A DNA stretch of 64,000 nt, taken from an uncultured Vampirovibrio sp. Its GTDB lineage: Bacteria; Cyanobacteriota; Vampirovibrionia; Gastranaerophilales; Gastranaerophilaceae. This document shows positions 42,321 through 51,669 of this stretch, piece after piece. Numbering within the stretch: position 1 is the stretch's first letter; each line of letters begins with the position of its first letter. The stretch covers positions 62,001 to 126,000 of the forward strand of contig CAJTPW010000005.1 in NCBI GenBank assembly GCA_910578465.1, given 5' to 3'. Both the position numbers and the translations under genes were made by a program. A model generated the notes under the pieces. The model had not been told where the DNA came from. It worked only from the letters and a program-made list of their open reading frames with translations, and did not search any database.

Positions 42321-43214
42321 TCATTCTTCTTCAAGGTCATTAAGGGCAGATTCTACCGCCTTTTCAACCGTAATATTTGATGATGTTACTTTATTTACTA
42401 TTTTATCCAAAATCTTATCGAGTTTTGCACCTGAAATTGCAGGATATTCTTTTTCAATAAGCTTTTTAGCCTCTTTTTCAATATCCGCTTTTGAAGGCTC
42501 TTTTTTTGCCGTTGTTTCTTTTGTTTCTGCGGCCTCTGTTTCTTTTGCTTCATTTGAAGCGCCGAGGGTTGCAAGTGTCATATCTTTAATTTCGGCTATT
42601 TTTTCTTCAATCATCTTTTGCTGTTCGGCGATTTGCGCTTCCATTTGAGCAAGAAGAGCGTCCATTTGATTTTGCATATTATTTTGTGTTGCCTGCACGG
42701 CACCTGCGTTGTTTGCGCTTCCAAAGCCGCCTGCTTGAATATCTGATACAACACCTGATAATATTTCATTCATAAATAATTCTTCAGATTCAAGAGCACC
42801 GTTTCCGTTTGCGTCAGCAATTTTTATCTCGCCGCCATTCGCGTCTTTAAAAGTGTATACGGCGATTGAACCGTTTGTAACATTTTTATCATAGTGTCCG
42901 TCTGCCTTGTTATCTGGGATATATGCCGTTTTTACATATTGTACGTTGTATGAAATACCCGAACCTTGAAGGATTTTGCCTATATCTCTTGACTGCATAA
43001 GGTTTTTGCCGCCCAAAAGAGATGCGAGTTTGGATTGAAGGTCATAATCCGCATCAGTATCAAAACTTGCCATTATTTCCTGTTTCAAATTGTCTGAAAG
43101 AGCATTTGTATAATCGGCAAAATTTGCTTCGCCTTTGCCGAGGTGCGTTGTTTTAATACCTCTTGCATTTAAAGAAGCCACCCATTCATTATAATTTGAA
43201 ACTGCATTTACCAT
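42321..43214 (-). CDS. Unknown protein with an EF-hand-like loop (297 aa)
   Basis: The N-terminal 160 residues are globular and contain DANGNGALESEE (about residues 132-143), a good match to a calcium-binding EF-hand loop, and DTDADYDLQ, a possible partner. A coiled coil follows (MDALLAQMEAQIAEQQKMIEE), then an E/K/T-rich spacer (ETEAAETKETTAKKE) and a helical C-terminus. There is no signal peptide. AAGGCGG precedes the ATG. It shares the ATACTTTATATAA element with the 20796 gene, suggesting common regulation. Function unknown. Confidence 0.72.
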   Translation of the reverse strand: MVNAVSNYNEWVASLNARGIKTTHLGKGEANFADYTNALSDNLKQEIMASFDTDADYDLQSKLASLLGGKNLMQSRDIGKILQGSGISYNVQYVKTAYIPDNKADGHYDKNVTNGSIAVYTFKDANGGEIKIADANGNGALESEELFMNEILSGVVSDIQAGGFGSANNAGAVQATQNNMQNQMDALLAQMEAQIAEQQKMIEEKIAEIKDMTLATLGASNEAKETEAAETKETTAKKEPSKADIEKEAKKLIEKEYPAISGAKLDKILDKIVNKVTSSNITVEKAVESALNDLEEE

Positions 43215-43242
43215 TTTATCCGCCTTTTTATTTTCTTTATAT

Positions 43243-43255
43243 TTATATAAAGTAT
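43243..43255 (-). promoter_or_regulatory. ATACTTTATATAA element, copy 3
   Basis: Minus strand ATACTTTATATAA, 29 bases before the start codon of the 42321-43214 gene; the position matches that of copy 2. Confidence 0.5.
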
Positions 43256-43372
43256 ATATTCTTTATATAATTGCCATGGTTTTTAATAAATGTTACAAAA
43301 ACTTCACATTTCCTTAAATAATACACTTTTTAGGTGGTTAAAAGGCTGCAAAAATCACATATTATAGGAAGT

Positions 43373-45196
43373 ATGAAAACTTTACTCCTTTTTCCCCCTC
43401 AATGGACACCGATAAGCCCGCATTTTGCCCTGCCTTCTCTTGTAGGACAGCTGAAAGCAAACGGTTTTGACGCTAAGGGAATAGATTTAAACATAGATTT
43501 TTATAATAAAGTTTTAAAGCCCGATTTTATTAAAAACTCCGTTATGCGGGCAATTGATAACAACAAAAATATTTTGCAGGAAATCGCCCCTTATATTAAA
43601 TCAGGAATTCAGGCGGGAAAAAGTTTTGAAGATTACCCTTTTGATATTCAAAATAAAGTTGTAAAATACAGTAAAGTTAAAGAATTCGCAGAAAAAAAAC
43701 AGGGGCTTCTCCTTGAAATCCCAGATTTAGCGGAAGACGCCGTTAAAATTTTAAAGGGGGAAGATTTTTATAAACCTGAAATTTTAATTAAAGCTGTAAA
43801 CATTATAGATTCTGCCCTTGAGATGGCTTCTATGCCTTATTTTCCTTCAAAAATCAGTCTTGATTCTTATTCAAACCCTTTATTTAAGCTTACATTTGAG
43901 CATATGAAATTTTTTGTCTTTGATAAGGACACAAACATTTTCATCGAATATTATAAAAGTATTCTGGATGAAATATTAGCTGAAAAAGCAGACTACATAG
44001 GGATTTCCATAAATTCAACAGGGCAGATTATCCCGGGGCTTACTTTAGCAAATATGCTGAAAACAAATTCAAACGCTCATATTAATATAGGCGGAAACTT
44101 TTTTGGCAGGGTAAAAAATGCAGTGTTAAATCACACCGAATTTTTTAATCTTTTCTGTGATTCAATTCTGGTTGAAGAAGGCGAAAGACCTGTTGTAGAG
44201 CTTGCAAAATATATTTGTGGACAAATAAAAATCGATGATGTTTCAAATTTAATTTATAAAAAGGAAGATAAAATTGTCATAAATGAAACCAAAAAGCCGT
44301 TAAGGCTTGATGAAATGAGCATTGTATCTTTGGACGGATATGATTTTTCCAAATATTTTGCACCTGAAATTATTCTCCCCTTTCAATCATCGAGAGGGTG
44401 TTACTGGGGAAAATGCAGCTTTTGTGACCAGGATTTCGGCCAAAATTTCAACGTTAAAAATGTTGAAAAATTAACGGATGAATTTGTTGAACTAAAAGAA
44501 AAGTATGGAATAAAATATTTTGAATTTATTGATGAATCGGTGAGCCCTGCATATTTAGCAGAACTTTCGGATAAAATTAAAGAAAAAAATATTGATGTAA
44601 GCTATTTCTTTGACGCCCGCCTTGAAAAAACTTTTACAAAAGAAACACTTAAAAAGGGATATGATTCGGGGCTTAAGATGGTTCTCTGGGGCCTCGAATC
44701 GGGCTCGGACAGCGTTATGGAGCTTATAAACAAGGGGATAGACACTGATAAAAGACTTGAAATATTAAAAAATTCAAACGATGCAGGTCTTTGGAATTTT
44801 GCCTTTATCTTTTTCGGATTTCCGACGGAAACAAAGGAGGACGCAAGAAAAACAATAAAAATGCTGTGCGAAAACAACGATATAATTCATTCTTACGGAA
44901 GATCTGTTTTTACAATGGGAAAACATACAAAGTTAAAGGATGAACCCGAAAAATACGGCATAACTGCTGTATATCCTGCAGTAGACGAATTTTCGCCGAC
45001 TTATACCTTCGATTGTATCGGTATGACAAAAGAAGAGCTTAATTCGATTTTAAAAGAATGTACGGAAGCCTGTGCAAAGGCTTATCATCACCCGCTTTGG
45101 ATGTATTTAAGGTATCGCGAATATATTTTCCTGTACCTTGCAAAATATGGTAAAGATTGGGTTTCTCGGTATAAAATAAATAAAGAAAACCTTTAA
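43373..45196 (+). CDS. B12-binding radical SAM protein
   Basis: A 607-residue protein: an N-terminal cobalamin-binding-like domain (LLLFPPQWTPISPHFALPSL; GISINSTGQIIPGLTLA) and a radical SAM core with SSRGCYWGKCSFCD near residue 345, a C-x4-C-x2-C spacing seen in a subset of B12-type enzymes. Such proteins methylate or rearrange unreactive carbons in natural products, lipids or cofactors; the substrate is unknown. TATTAT (43360-43365) ends 7 bases before ATG 43373, so a GTG 39 bases upstream is unlikely. The next gene starts 9 bases after its stop. Confidence 0.87.
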   Translation: MKTLLLFPPQWTPISPHFALPSLVGQLKANGFDAKGIDLNIDFYNKVLKPDFIKNSVMRAIDNNKNILQEIAPYIKSGIQAGKSFEDYPFDIQNKVVKYSKVKEFAEKKQGLLLEIPDLAEDAVKILKGEDFYKPEILIKAVNIIDSALEMASMPYFPSKISLDSYSNPLFKLTFEHMKFFVFDKDTNIFIEYYKSILDEILAEKADYIGISINSTGQIIPGLTLANMLKTNSNAHINIGGNFFGRVKNAVLNHTEFFNLFCDSILVEEGERPVVELAKYICGQIKIDDVSNLIYKKEDKIVINETKKPLRLDEMSIVSLDGYDFSKYFAPEIILPFQSSRGCYWGKCSFCDQDFGQNFNVKNVEKLTDEFVELKEKYGIKYFEFIDESVSPAYLAELSDKIKEKNIDVSYFFDARLEKTFTKETLKKGYDSGLKMVLWGLESGSDSVMELINKGIDTDKRLEILKNSNDAGLWNFAFIFFGFPTETKEDARKTIKMLCENNDIIHSYGRSVFTMGKHTKLKDEPEKYGITAVYPAVDEFSPTYTFDCIGMTKEELNSILKECTEACAKAYHHPLWMYLRYREYIFLYLAKYGKDWVSRYKINKENL

Positions 45197-45205
45197 GGGG
45201 GCAAA

Positions 45206-45532
45206 ATGGAATTTGATGATTTTTCAAACGAAAAAGACAATACCCAAAAAATAATGCAGGATAGGGACAAGATCAAAAATCAAATGGTAAAAAAGCTTCT
45301 TTCGTTAAAATTTAGCGAAAATGAAATAAATGAAGTTTTAAACATAATAGATATGGCCGAGGCAAAAATTGAGACTGTAAAAGTATCTTTGAACGGCACA
45401 AACATAAATACGGACGATCCGACACCTGTTATGAAACTTGCACTGGATCAAATAAAACTGCTCCAGACCAAAATGGCCCTTGATATCAGAACAAAAATAA
45501 ATGAAATTTTAACTTATAAAAACCGCAGTTAA
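45206..45532 (+). CDS. Hypothetical helical protein (108 aa), operon partner of the radical SAM gene
   Basis: An acidic, helical protein (MEFDDFSNEKDNTQKIMQDR) with no cysteines, membrane segment or known motif. A strong AAGGGGG site precedes the ATG and only 9 bases separate it from the radical SAM gene, so the two are co-transcribed. A chaperone or substrate role is possible but unsupported. Confidence 0.65.
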   Translation: MEFDDFSNEKDNTQKIMQDRDKIKNQMVKKLLSLKFSENEINEVLNIIDMAEAKIETVKVSLNGTNINTDDPTPVMKLALDQIKLLQTKMALDIRTKINEILTYKNRS

Positions 45533-45566
45533 AAAGGCATTACAATAATCGAGACTCAGAAAAAAC

Positions 45567-46919
45567 CTATGCAAAGGCGCTGCTTTTTCTCCATTTGCCT
45601 GATTTTAAATAAATAAGAGCAATTATAACGGAACAAACCGAAGCAACGGGAGCCGCAATTCCAAGATTAAAGAGAGATTTCCCGAATATTCCGGTTATTA
45701 AAAACGCCAGAGGCACACGTACCAAAAGCGTTGCGACAAGGTTATTTGCCATAGAAAATGCCGTATGCCCGCAGCCGTTAAAAAAGGCATTCAAACAAAA
45801 AGCAAACGGCACAATAATTAAATCAAAACTGAAAGATTTTAAATAGCTTGCGCCCTGTGCTATGACATTTTTATCGGATGTAAATATTCTTATGGCGGAT
45901 TGCGGGTTAACCTGCTGCCAGATAAGGCATATAAGCCCGAAAACAACCGTACAGCCTATTGCGGTATAAAGGGTATACTTTGCCCGAAGCCGCTTTTTTG
46001 CGCCGATATTCTGCGCCACAATCGGGGTCAGCGCCATTGCAAAAGAGAAGGCAGGCAGCATTGTAAAACCGTTTAACCTGTTTGCCGTGCCGTATCCTGC
46101 AGATGCGTCCACTCCCATTGAATTTGCAAGGGACAGAAGAATAATAAAAGACATCTGGACCATAGAATCTTGAAAAGATAATGGCAGCCCCAGTTTTATA
46201 ATGTCTTTAATTTTACCGGGGTAAAATTTTGTTTTCCTGAACCTGAATTCAAAGGAAAATTTATTCAATCTTACATATAAAACCATAGTAAGCGCACAAA
46301 GTCCCTGTGCAATAATTGTTGCATAAGCAGCCCCTTTCACCCCTAAACCCAGATACCCTATAAAAAATAAGTCTAAGATTATGTTTATAAAGCACCCTAA
46401 AGATATAAACATCATAGGAGTATGAGAATTTCCAACCCCTCTTAAAATTGATGCCAGAGCATTAAACAAAAATATGAAGATTATTCCGAAAGAACAGATT
46501 GCAACATAATCAACAGCACCCTGATATGCTTCTTTTGGGGTTTGCATAATGCTGATTAACCCGGGCGAAAAGAAAAAGATTAAAAGAGAGGCTGCAACTG
46601 CAAGCGCCATAAAAAATATAAATACTGTTCCTACGGTTTTTTGAATTTCTTCATGCCTGTTTGCGCCATACATATGGCCTGTTAAAACTGTTGTGCCCGT
46701 CGTAAGACCTATTATAAAAGACATAACCATAAACATAACCTGCGCGCCAATTGCAACGGATGATATCGAAGCACTTTCCCCCGTATAGTGCCCGACAATT
46801 ATCAAATCGCACGCACCGTAAAGCGCCTGAAGCAGATTTGCAAACACAAAAGGGAGTGCAAACATAATCAGGTTTTTTAAAATGCTGCCTTCGGTCAAGT
46901 TCTGCTCATTTTTGAACAT
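45567..46919 (-). CDS. MATE family multidrug/toxin efflux pump
   Basis: A 450-residue membrane protein with twelve hydrophobic segments. MATE features are the N-terminal LIMFALPFVFANLLQALYGA, the GACDLIIVGHYTG loop and the internal repeat around GLPLSFQDSMVQ. It should export cationic compounds with Na+ or H+. No regulator is adjacent. No ribosome site precedes the ATG; TAATAT and TATAAT runs abut the start, so it may be leaderless too. Confidence 0.93.
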   Translation of the reverse strand: MFKNEQNLTEGSILKNLIMFALPFVFANLLQALYGACDLIIVGHYTGESASISSVAIGAQVMFMVMSFIIGLTTGTTVLTGHMYGANRHEEIQKTVGTVFIFFMALAVAASLLIFFFSPGLISIMQTPKEAYQGAVDYVAICSFGIIFIFLFNALASILRGVGNSHTPMMFISLGCFINIILDLFFIGYLGLGVKGAAYATIIAQGLCALTMVLYVRLNKFSFEFRFRKTKFYPGKIKDIIKLGLPLSFQDSMVQMSFIILLSLANSMGVDASAGYGTANRLNGFTMLPAFSFAMALTPIVAQNIGAKKRLRAKYTLYTAIGCTVVFGLICLIWQQVNPQSAIRIFTSDKNVIAQGASYLKSFSFDLIIVPFAFCLNAFFNGCGHTAFSMANNLVATLLVRVPLAFLITGIFGKSLFNLGIAAPVASVCSVIIALIYLKSGKWRKSSAFA

Positions 46920-46970
46920 ATTATAATATTAAATGAAACAAAAATTTTACACTACACCTAAAGAGGGCAA

Positions 46971-47276
46971 TTATTCAAACGGGAAAATAACAATATGTGT
47001 TTTTTCTATTTCTTTTTGAAAACTTTCAGGAAGCTTATCAAACTCAAAAATATCAATCAAAAACGGAATATTGCTTTCAGTCAAAAGTTCTCTCAGTCCT
47101 GTAATATTTTTTGTATCATCTCCAAAGGTTTTTACACAAAGGTCTAAATCACTGCCTTCATGCGCCCTGCCGTCTACTCTGCTTCCGTAAGCCCAAATTT
47201 CCGCTTTCGGGCAGTAATTTTCAAAAATTAAAAGCAGATTTTTAAGATGTTTTTCTTTTATAAAAAGATTATCCAT
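46971..47276 (-). CDS. MNT-type minimal nucleotidyltransferase (antitoxin-like)
   Basis: A 101-residue protein with the nucleotidyltransferase signature GSRVDGRAHEGSDLDL (GS-x10-DxD) and a downstream IDIFEFD third acidic residue. In HEPN-MNT pairs this enzyme adds AMP to the HEPN partner to silence it. Its ATG lies inside the end of the HEPN-like gene (8-base overlap), the usual coupled order. Confidence 0.88.
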   Translation of the reverse strand: MDNLFIKEKHLKNLLLIFENYCPKAEIWAYGSRVDGRAHEGSDLDLCVKTFGDDTKNITGLRELLTESNIPFLIDIFEFDKLPESFQKEIEKTHIVIFPFE

Positions 47277-47688
47277 TTTTTTCTATAATCTCTCTTAAAT
47301 TCCGCGCATCTTTAATAAAATCTTCAATAAAAGCAAGGGTTTCTTCAGCAAAGGCCCTGCCGTAATTGTGGGCAGTATTGTTTCTGTTATCGCGATATTT
47401 CATCCATCTTTCAACAACAGCTTCATCAATTAAAGAATACTTGAAGGCATGTCTGAAAACATCTTTAAAAGTAAGGATATCAACTGCTTTCTTGCTTGAA
47501 AAATATGGTTCAAGCACTTTTCTTAAAAGCTTGCCGCTTTGCTCCAGCGTCATTTCAAACCCTTTAACAAGAGAATTTCTGTACATTTCATAATCAACAG
47601 TTCCTTCTTTTGCGGTTTTTATCATTGAATATGATTTTTCAAGGGTTTCAATACACTTTTTTAAATATTCGGTGTTAATATTTTCCAT
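47269..47688 (-). CDS. HEPN-like substrate-binding partner (HI0074 family)
   Basis: A 139-residue all-helical protein with KGFEMTLEQSGKLLRKVLE and the RNNTAH motif (R-x4-H) near residue 105, the RNase motif of active HEPN toxins. HI0074-type partners of MNT enzymes share this outline, so it may be a toxin RNase or just a substrate-binding subunit. The start has no good ribosome site; TACTAT ends 6 bases before the ATG, so a leaderless mRNA is possible. Confidence 0.85.
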   Translation of the reverse strand: MENINTEYLKKCIETLEKSYSMIKTAKEGTVDYEMYRNSLVKGFEMTLEQSGKLLRKVLEPYFSSKKAVDILTFKDVFRHAFKYSLIDEAVVERWMKYRDNRNNTAHNYGRAFAEETLAFIEDFIKDARNLREIIEKNG

Positions 47689-47757
47689 TGTCTTATAGTA
47701 TCATAAATTGGGCCTTCGCTCCAGCCCGCCCTTTTAAATTATTTTAAATCATCTAAA

Positions 47758-50229
47758 TTAGTCAACCCTTTTAAAATACAGGGTTGAGTGTTCTTTTAAT
47801 TGAATAGGAACTTTTTCTTCTTCTGACCCGAATAGTCCGAAACCTTCAATAATTTCTCCTTTATTTGAAAATTTGCCGTTCCCGCCATATTTTACATCGT
47901 CCGTATTTAAAACTTCAACCCATTTTCCTTCGGGAAAAGGTATGTTATAAGCGTTGTTTGAGGCTGTGGGATAGCTTTCGTTTTTAAAGTTTGAAACGAT
48001 GAAAAATTCATTCCCCGTCTCTTCATCCTTTGTATGAAGCCCGATTGCTCCATCATGAATTACGGTATCTCTTGTCCCGTCTTCATTTAAAACAAGCCAG
48101 CCCCTTGTAAGAGCAGGATTTTCCCTGTTCAACCTGTTCAAATCCTTTGTAAGAGCCATATGTTTTTTCATTAAATCTTTTGCGGAATCGGAATATTCAA
48201 TATTCCCCAGAGTTGACGCTTCAAGTGCCGCACGCCCTGGCTCATATCCTTTTTCCGTTTTTAAATAAGGCTCCTCTTTAAGGCTCTCAAACTGCCTGAA
48301 GAACCTGAAAGGCGTTAAATCGGTGTTTTCATCTCCCTGAAACACCATTTTAGGCCCGGGGATTGCAAAAGTGAGCGCCTGCGCCATTCGAACCTGTGCC
48401 GCACTTTGCTTAAATGCCGATAAAAGCCTTCTGTATGTAATATGAGAGCCCTTTTTCACCCCTAAATCCTTCAACACGCCATCATAAAGTTTGTCGTAAG
48501 ATTGATATTTATATTTTTCAAGCTTACCCTCTAAAAGCATAATGCCAAGGTTTTCCGCCACACTTTGAGCTTTCTGGCATGCAACAATTCTTCTCGCTTC
48601 CTTTAAAGGCATTCCTTTTAATTCGGCAAAATCTTTTGCTCTTTCAATATCTTTTTTATTCAAAGCAACATTTGCGTTCAGGTTTAACTTTGGAACCATA
48701 TATTTGATAACGGGCCTTGTTCCGTCCATATTTCCCGTTTCATCATGACTTGTAGTATATTTTACCGCCCTTTGAGAATGATAAATCGCGTTTACAAGCT
48801 CTGCAGTGTGTACACCTGAATACACTGTTCTATCAAGGCTGTGGTGGTATGAAAAATCCCATTCCGCGTCATATCCGAGGTTTGATAAAATATTTCTGGG
48901 TGCATCCACCATATTTTGAACGGCCGAATCAATTGTTTTTACATAGTTTGAATGCTCTTCCTCACTTTTGCCCGCACAATGTTCGTCTGCACCGAGCGGC
49001 CTTACAACACGTTTGTCGTGGAGTTCATTCCCGTCCGTCCAGTAATCGTACTCGTTTGCATTCATTCTTTCTCTGGAATCTTCGGCAATTAAAACCGCAT
49101 CAGGAAAATGATAGTTAATCTCCGCCGCAATTTTTTTCATTGTATAGTCTGATTCCATAAACTTTGTCATATCAAGACGAAGCCCGTCCGCCTTATAGTT
49201 TGCAATCCAGTTTAGTCCTGCATTTACAATGTAATCTCTTACATATCTTGAATTTTCGCCTTCAAAATTAAATGCTTCACCGAAAGCATTGGGCCCTTTT
49301 ACATATGGTCCCGTCTTTTTAAGCTGTGCTCCGTCAGGACCGAGATGATTCGGCACATAGTCCATAATAACATTCAGCTCGAGTCCGTGGGCATAATCAA
49401 TCAGTTCTTTAAGCTTATCAGGCCCGCCTCTGTGTTCAGGAGGTGCAAATTTATCCACACCGTCATATCCCCAGTTGAAATCAAATGTGTTTTCATTCGG
49501 CATGAGTTCAATTGTATTAAAACCTGCTTCTTTAATTTCTTTAAGCTTGTTTTTGGCAGCATCATAGGTGCCTTCTTTTGTTAAAGTATCTATATGAAGT
49601 TCGTAAATACTTGCTTCTTTTATGCCCTTTTGCCCTCTGGCAGGGTTCCTTACAATTCTTTTATCACTGATTTTCCACGCTTCCGCATTTTTCCATTCAT
49701 ACTTTGAATGGTCGTAGAGAATTGAATAATTTAAAAAATCTTCGCTTTTTTGGTTTCCCTGCCGCATTGCATAGGGATCTTTCACTTCAACCGTTGTCCC
49801 GTCTGCTTTTTTAATAACAAAGGAATATCTGTCTCCCGCTTTTACGGCATCTGAAGAAAGATTTTCTGCGGTTTGGAAAACTCCGCCGCCCGCATTTTCC
49901 AGAGGGTAAGTCTGAAATTTTTTAATATCATCCCTGTCAAAAACTTTTACGGAAACACTTTTTGCATCAGGAAAAGTGAAAATCTTAAAGGACACCTCTT
50001 TTGTTTTGGGGTCTATAACTCCGCCCCAGCTTTTGTGTTCCGCGGCTTTTCTTGTAAAAGTAATATTATTTGTCTGATAAAGACTGTTTAAATTTATAAC
50101 TGAATAATTTGAATCAAAATTTGGCAAAGGCTTGTCAGATGATACTTTTGAAGACAAAACTTTTCCGCTGTAACTTTTTTGAACAGTATTTAACCCGAAG
50201 CTTGTACTGTTCATGTGGTTAATTCGCAT
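47758..50229 (-). CDS. GH13 alpha-glucan enzyme with N-terminal STSFG tag
   Basis: An 823-residue protein with an N-terminal CBM48-like domain (VSFKIFTFPDAKSVSVKVFD) and a GH13 barrel. Catalytic residues are visible: DGLRLDM (nucleophile), LIAEDSRE (acid/base) and TTSHDETGN (third acid). The layout resembles branching enzyme or maltooligosyltrehalose trehalohydrolase. There is no signal peptide; the N-terminus reads MRINHMNSTSFGLNTV, a tag shared with unrelated genes here. I start at ATG 50229, after GAGGG; a longer frame lacks support. No glycogen genes are adjacent. Confidence 0.85.
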   Translation of the reverse strand: MRINHMNSTSFGLNTVQKSYSGKVLSSKVSSDKPLPNFDSNYSVINLNSLYQTNNITFTRKAAEHKSWGGVIDPKTKEVSFKIFTFPDAKSVSVKVFDRDDIKKFQTYPLENAGGGVFQTAENLSSDAVKAGDRYSFVIKKADGTTVEVKDPYAMRQGNQKSEDFLNYSILYDHSKYEWKNAEAWKISDKRIVRNPARGQKGIKEASIYELHIDTLTKEGTYDAAKNKLKEIKEAGFNTIELMPNENTFDFNWGYDGVDKFAPPEHRGGPDKLKELIDYAHGLELNVIMDYVPNHLGPDGAQLKKTGPYVKGPNAFGEAFNFEGENSRYVRDYIVNAGLNWIANYKADGLRLDMTKFMESDYTMKKIAAEINYHFPDAVLIAEDSRERMNANEYDYWTDGNELHDKRVVRPLGADEHCAGKSEEEHSNYVKTIDSAVQNMVDAPRNILSNLGYDAEWDFSYHHSLDRTVYSGVHTAELVNAIYHSQRAVKYTTSHDETGNMDGTRPVIKYMVPKLNLNANVALNKKDIERAKDFAELKGMPLKEARRIVACQKAQSVAENLGIMLLEGKLEKYKYQSYDKLYDGVLKDLGVKKGSHITYRRLLSAFKQSAAQVRMAQALTFAIPGPKMVFQGDENTDLTPFRFFRQFESLKEEPYLKTEKGYEPGRAALEASTLGNIEYSDSAKDLMKKHMALTKDLNRLNRENPALTRGWLVLNEDGTRDTVIHDGAIGLHTKDEETGNEFFIVSNFKNESYPTASNNAYNIPFPEGKWVEVLNTDDVKYGGNGKFSNKGEIIEGFGLFGSEEEKVPIQLKEHSTLYFKRVD

Positions 50230-50357
50230 GCAGCAATTTCCCTCTGGTAATTTATTATCAACACAAAAAACTCTAACACTGATAATATTAGCTGTTTTCA
50301 AGAAATATTGCAACAAAATTTACAAAAATTCATCCGACAAAAACAGTCTCGAGGCAG

Positions 50358-50999
50358 CTATTTATTTCTTTGCCAAAATTTCCATTTCGGCACATCTTCA
50401 TAATAAAATTTTAAAAGAAGCAGATCCCCTTTTTCAACATTTGCTTCTTCACCTTCTTCAATATATGCCAGAGGTGAATTTTCGTAAACATTTTTAACGC
50501 CTGATTTCAAACGATTTTCGCCTTCTTCAGGGCTGATTATTCCCTTACCGAAATAGTAAAACTGCCCTATGCCTTTTACAAAATGTCCTGCAACGGCAAG
50601 CCCTGCACCAACTGCAGATTTTTTCACATCAAAAGGCTTATACCCCAAGACTTTTGCAAACCAAAAAGGTTCATCAACCGCCTTTATAGCTCCTGTTGAA
50701 GGAATTGAATAAGACAGAGGCTCTATTATTAAATATCCGTTTCTTTTACCCCTTTTCGGGTCAATTACTTTTGTGACCTTTGCGCTTAAAACACTGCCTT
50801 CTTCAAAGGTGATACCGTTTTCAAAAGTATTTTCCTTTAAAACTTTTAAGGATACATTTTTTGATTCATCCTCAAATGAAAAATTGCAAAGACTCTCAAC
50901 CACCGTCTTATTTGACGTATCATCATTTGCAAAAACAGAAGCACAATTACATCCTGTCACAAAAAACATAAACATAAAGAATAAAACAATTTTTTTCAT
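50358..50999 (-). CDS. Putative lipoprotein (213 aa)
   Basis: The N-terminus MKKIVLFFMFMFFVTGC ends in a lipobox (VTGC), so the protein is likely lipidated and exported. The mature part has a beta-rich look (EEGSVLSAKVTKVIDPKRGK) with a Gly-rich helix. TATAAT (51012-51007) ends 7 bases before ATG 50999, which supports this start over one 39 bases upstream and implies a leaderless transcript. No family is recognised. Confidence 0.75.
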   Translation of the reverse strand: MKKIVLFFMFMFFVTGCNCASVFANDDTSNKTVVESLCNFSFEDESKNVSLKVLKENTFENGITFEEGSVLSAKVTKVIDPKRGKRNGYLIIEPLSYSIPSTGAIKAVDEPFWFAKVLGYKPFDVKKSAVGAGLAVAGHFVKGIGQFYYFGKGIISPEEGENRLKSGVKNVYENSPLAYIEEGEEANVEKGDLLLLKFYYEDVPKWKFWQRNK

Positions 51000-51093
51000 A
51001 AAATTTATTATACCATTAAATTTGTGCTTTTGAATCAAATTTCAGCTATAATAAAAAAGTAAAAAGCATTAGCAGCAAAAAAAGGAAAATAAT

Positions 51094-51642
51094 ATGTTAA
51101 AGACGATGGATAGTCTGGTTTTGATTATAGATATTCAAGAAAAACTTATGGCAGCCCTAAACCATGGAATTAAAGAACAAATGCTTATAAAGGCGTCAAA
51201 ACTTGTACAGGCAGCAAAAATTCTCGGCGTAAATACACTTGTAACAGAACAATACCCTAAGGGTCTCGGGACAACTATTGAAGAAATTAAAAGAGAGCTG
51301 CCCGAAAACTGTATACCGACAGAAAAAACTGATTTTTGTGCACTAATGGAACCGGGATATACGGAAAAAATCAAATCTTTAGGCAAAAAACAGGTAATAA
51401 TTTGCGGAATTGAAGCACACATTTGCGTTTATCAAACTGCCGTAAAGCTTTTGGAAGAAGGGTATGAAGTTTTTGTTCTGAAAGATTTATGCGCAAGCAG
51501 AAACAAGGTGGAATTTGAATGTGCGATGGATTTATTAAGCGACTTGGGCGCAAAAATTACCTGTCTTGAAATTGTGCTCTTTGAATGGTTAAAAACCGCC
51601 AAAAACCCGCACTTTAAAGAAATTCAAGGGTTAATAAAATAG
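51094..51642 (+). CDS. Isochorismatase-family cysteine hydrolase
   Basis: A 182-residue alpha/beta hydrolase of the YcaC/isochorismatase type. The catalytic triad is visible as D13 (IIDIQEKL), K78 (TEKTDF) and C111 (GIEAHICV). Members cleave amides or vinyl ethers such as nicotinamide; the substrate here is unknown. AAAGGAAAATAAT precedes the ATG. It is monocistronic. Confidence 0.9.
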   Translation: MLKTMDSLVLIIDIQEKLMAALNHGIKEQMLIKASKLVQAAKILGVNTLVTEQYPKGLGTTIEEIKRELPENCIPTEKTDFCALMEPGYTEKIKSLGKKQVIICGIEAHICVYQTAVKLLEEGYEVFVLKDLCASRNKVEFECAMDLLSDLGAKITCLEIVLFEWLKTAKNPHFKEIQGLIK

Positions 51643-51643
51643 A

Positions 51644-51666
51644 TTAAGGGCAAAAACTGCCCTTAA
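51644..51666. terminator. Bidirectional terminator
   Basis: TTAAGGGCA and TGCCCTTAA form a 9-bp stem around AAAAC between the hydrolase gene and the minus-strand micro-gene after dnaB. Confidence 0.75.
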
Positions 51667-51669
51667 CTG

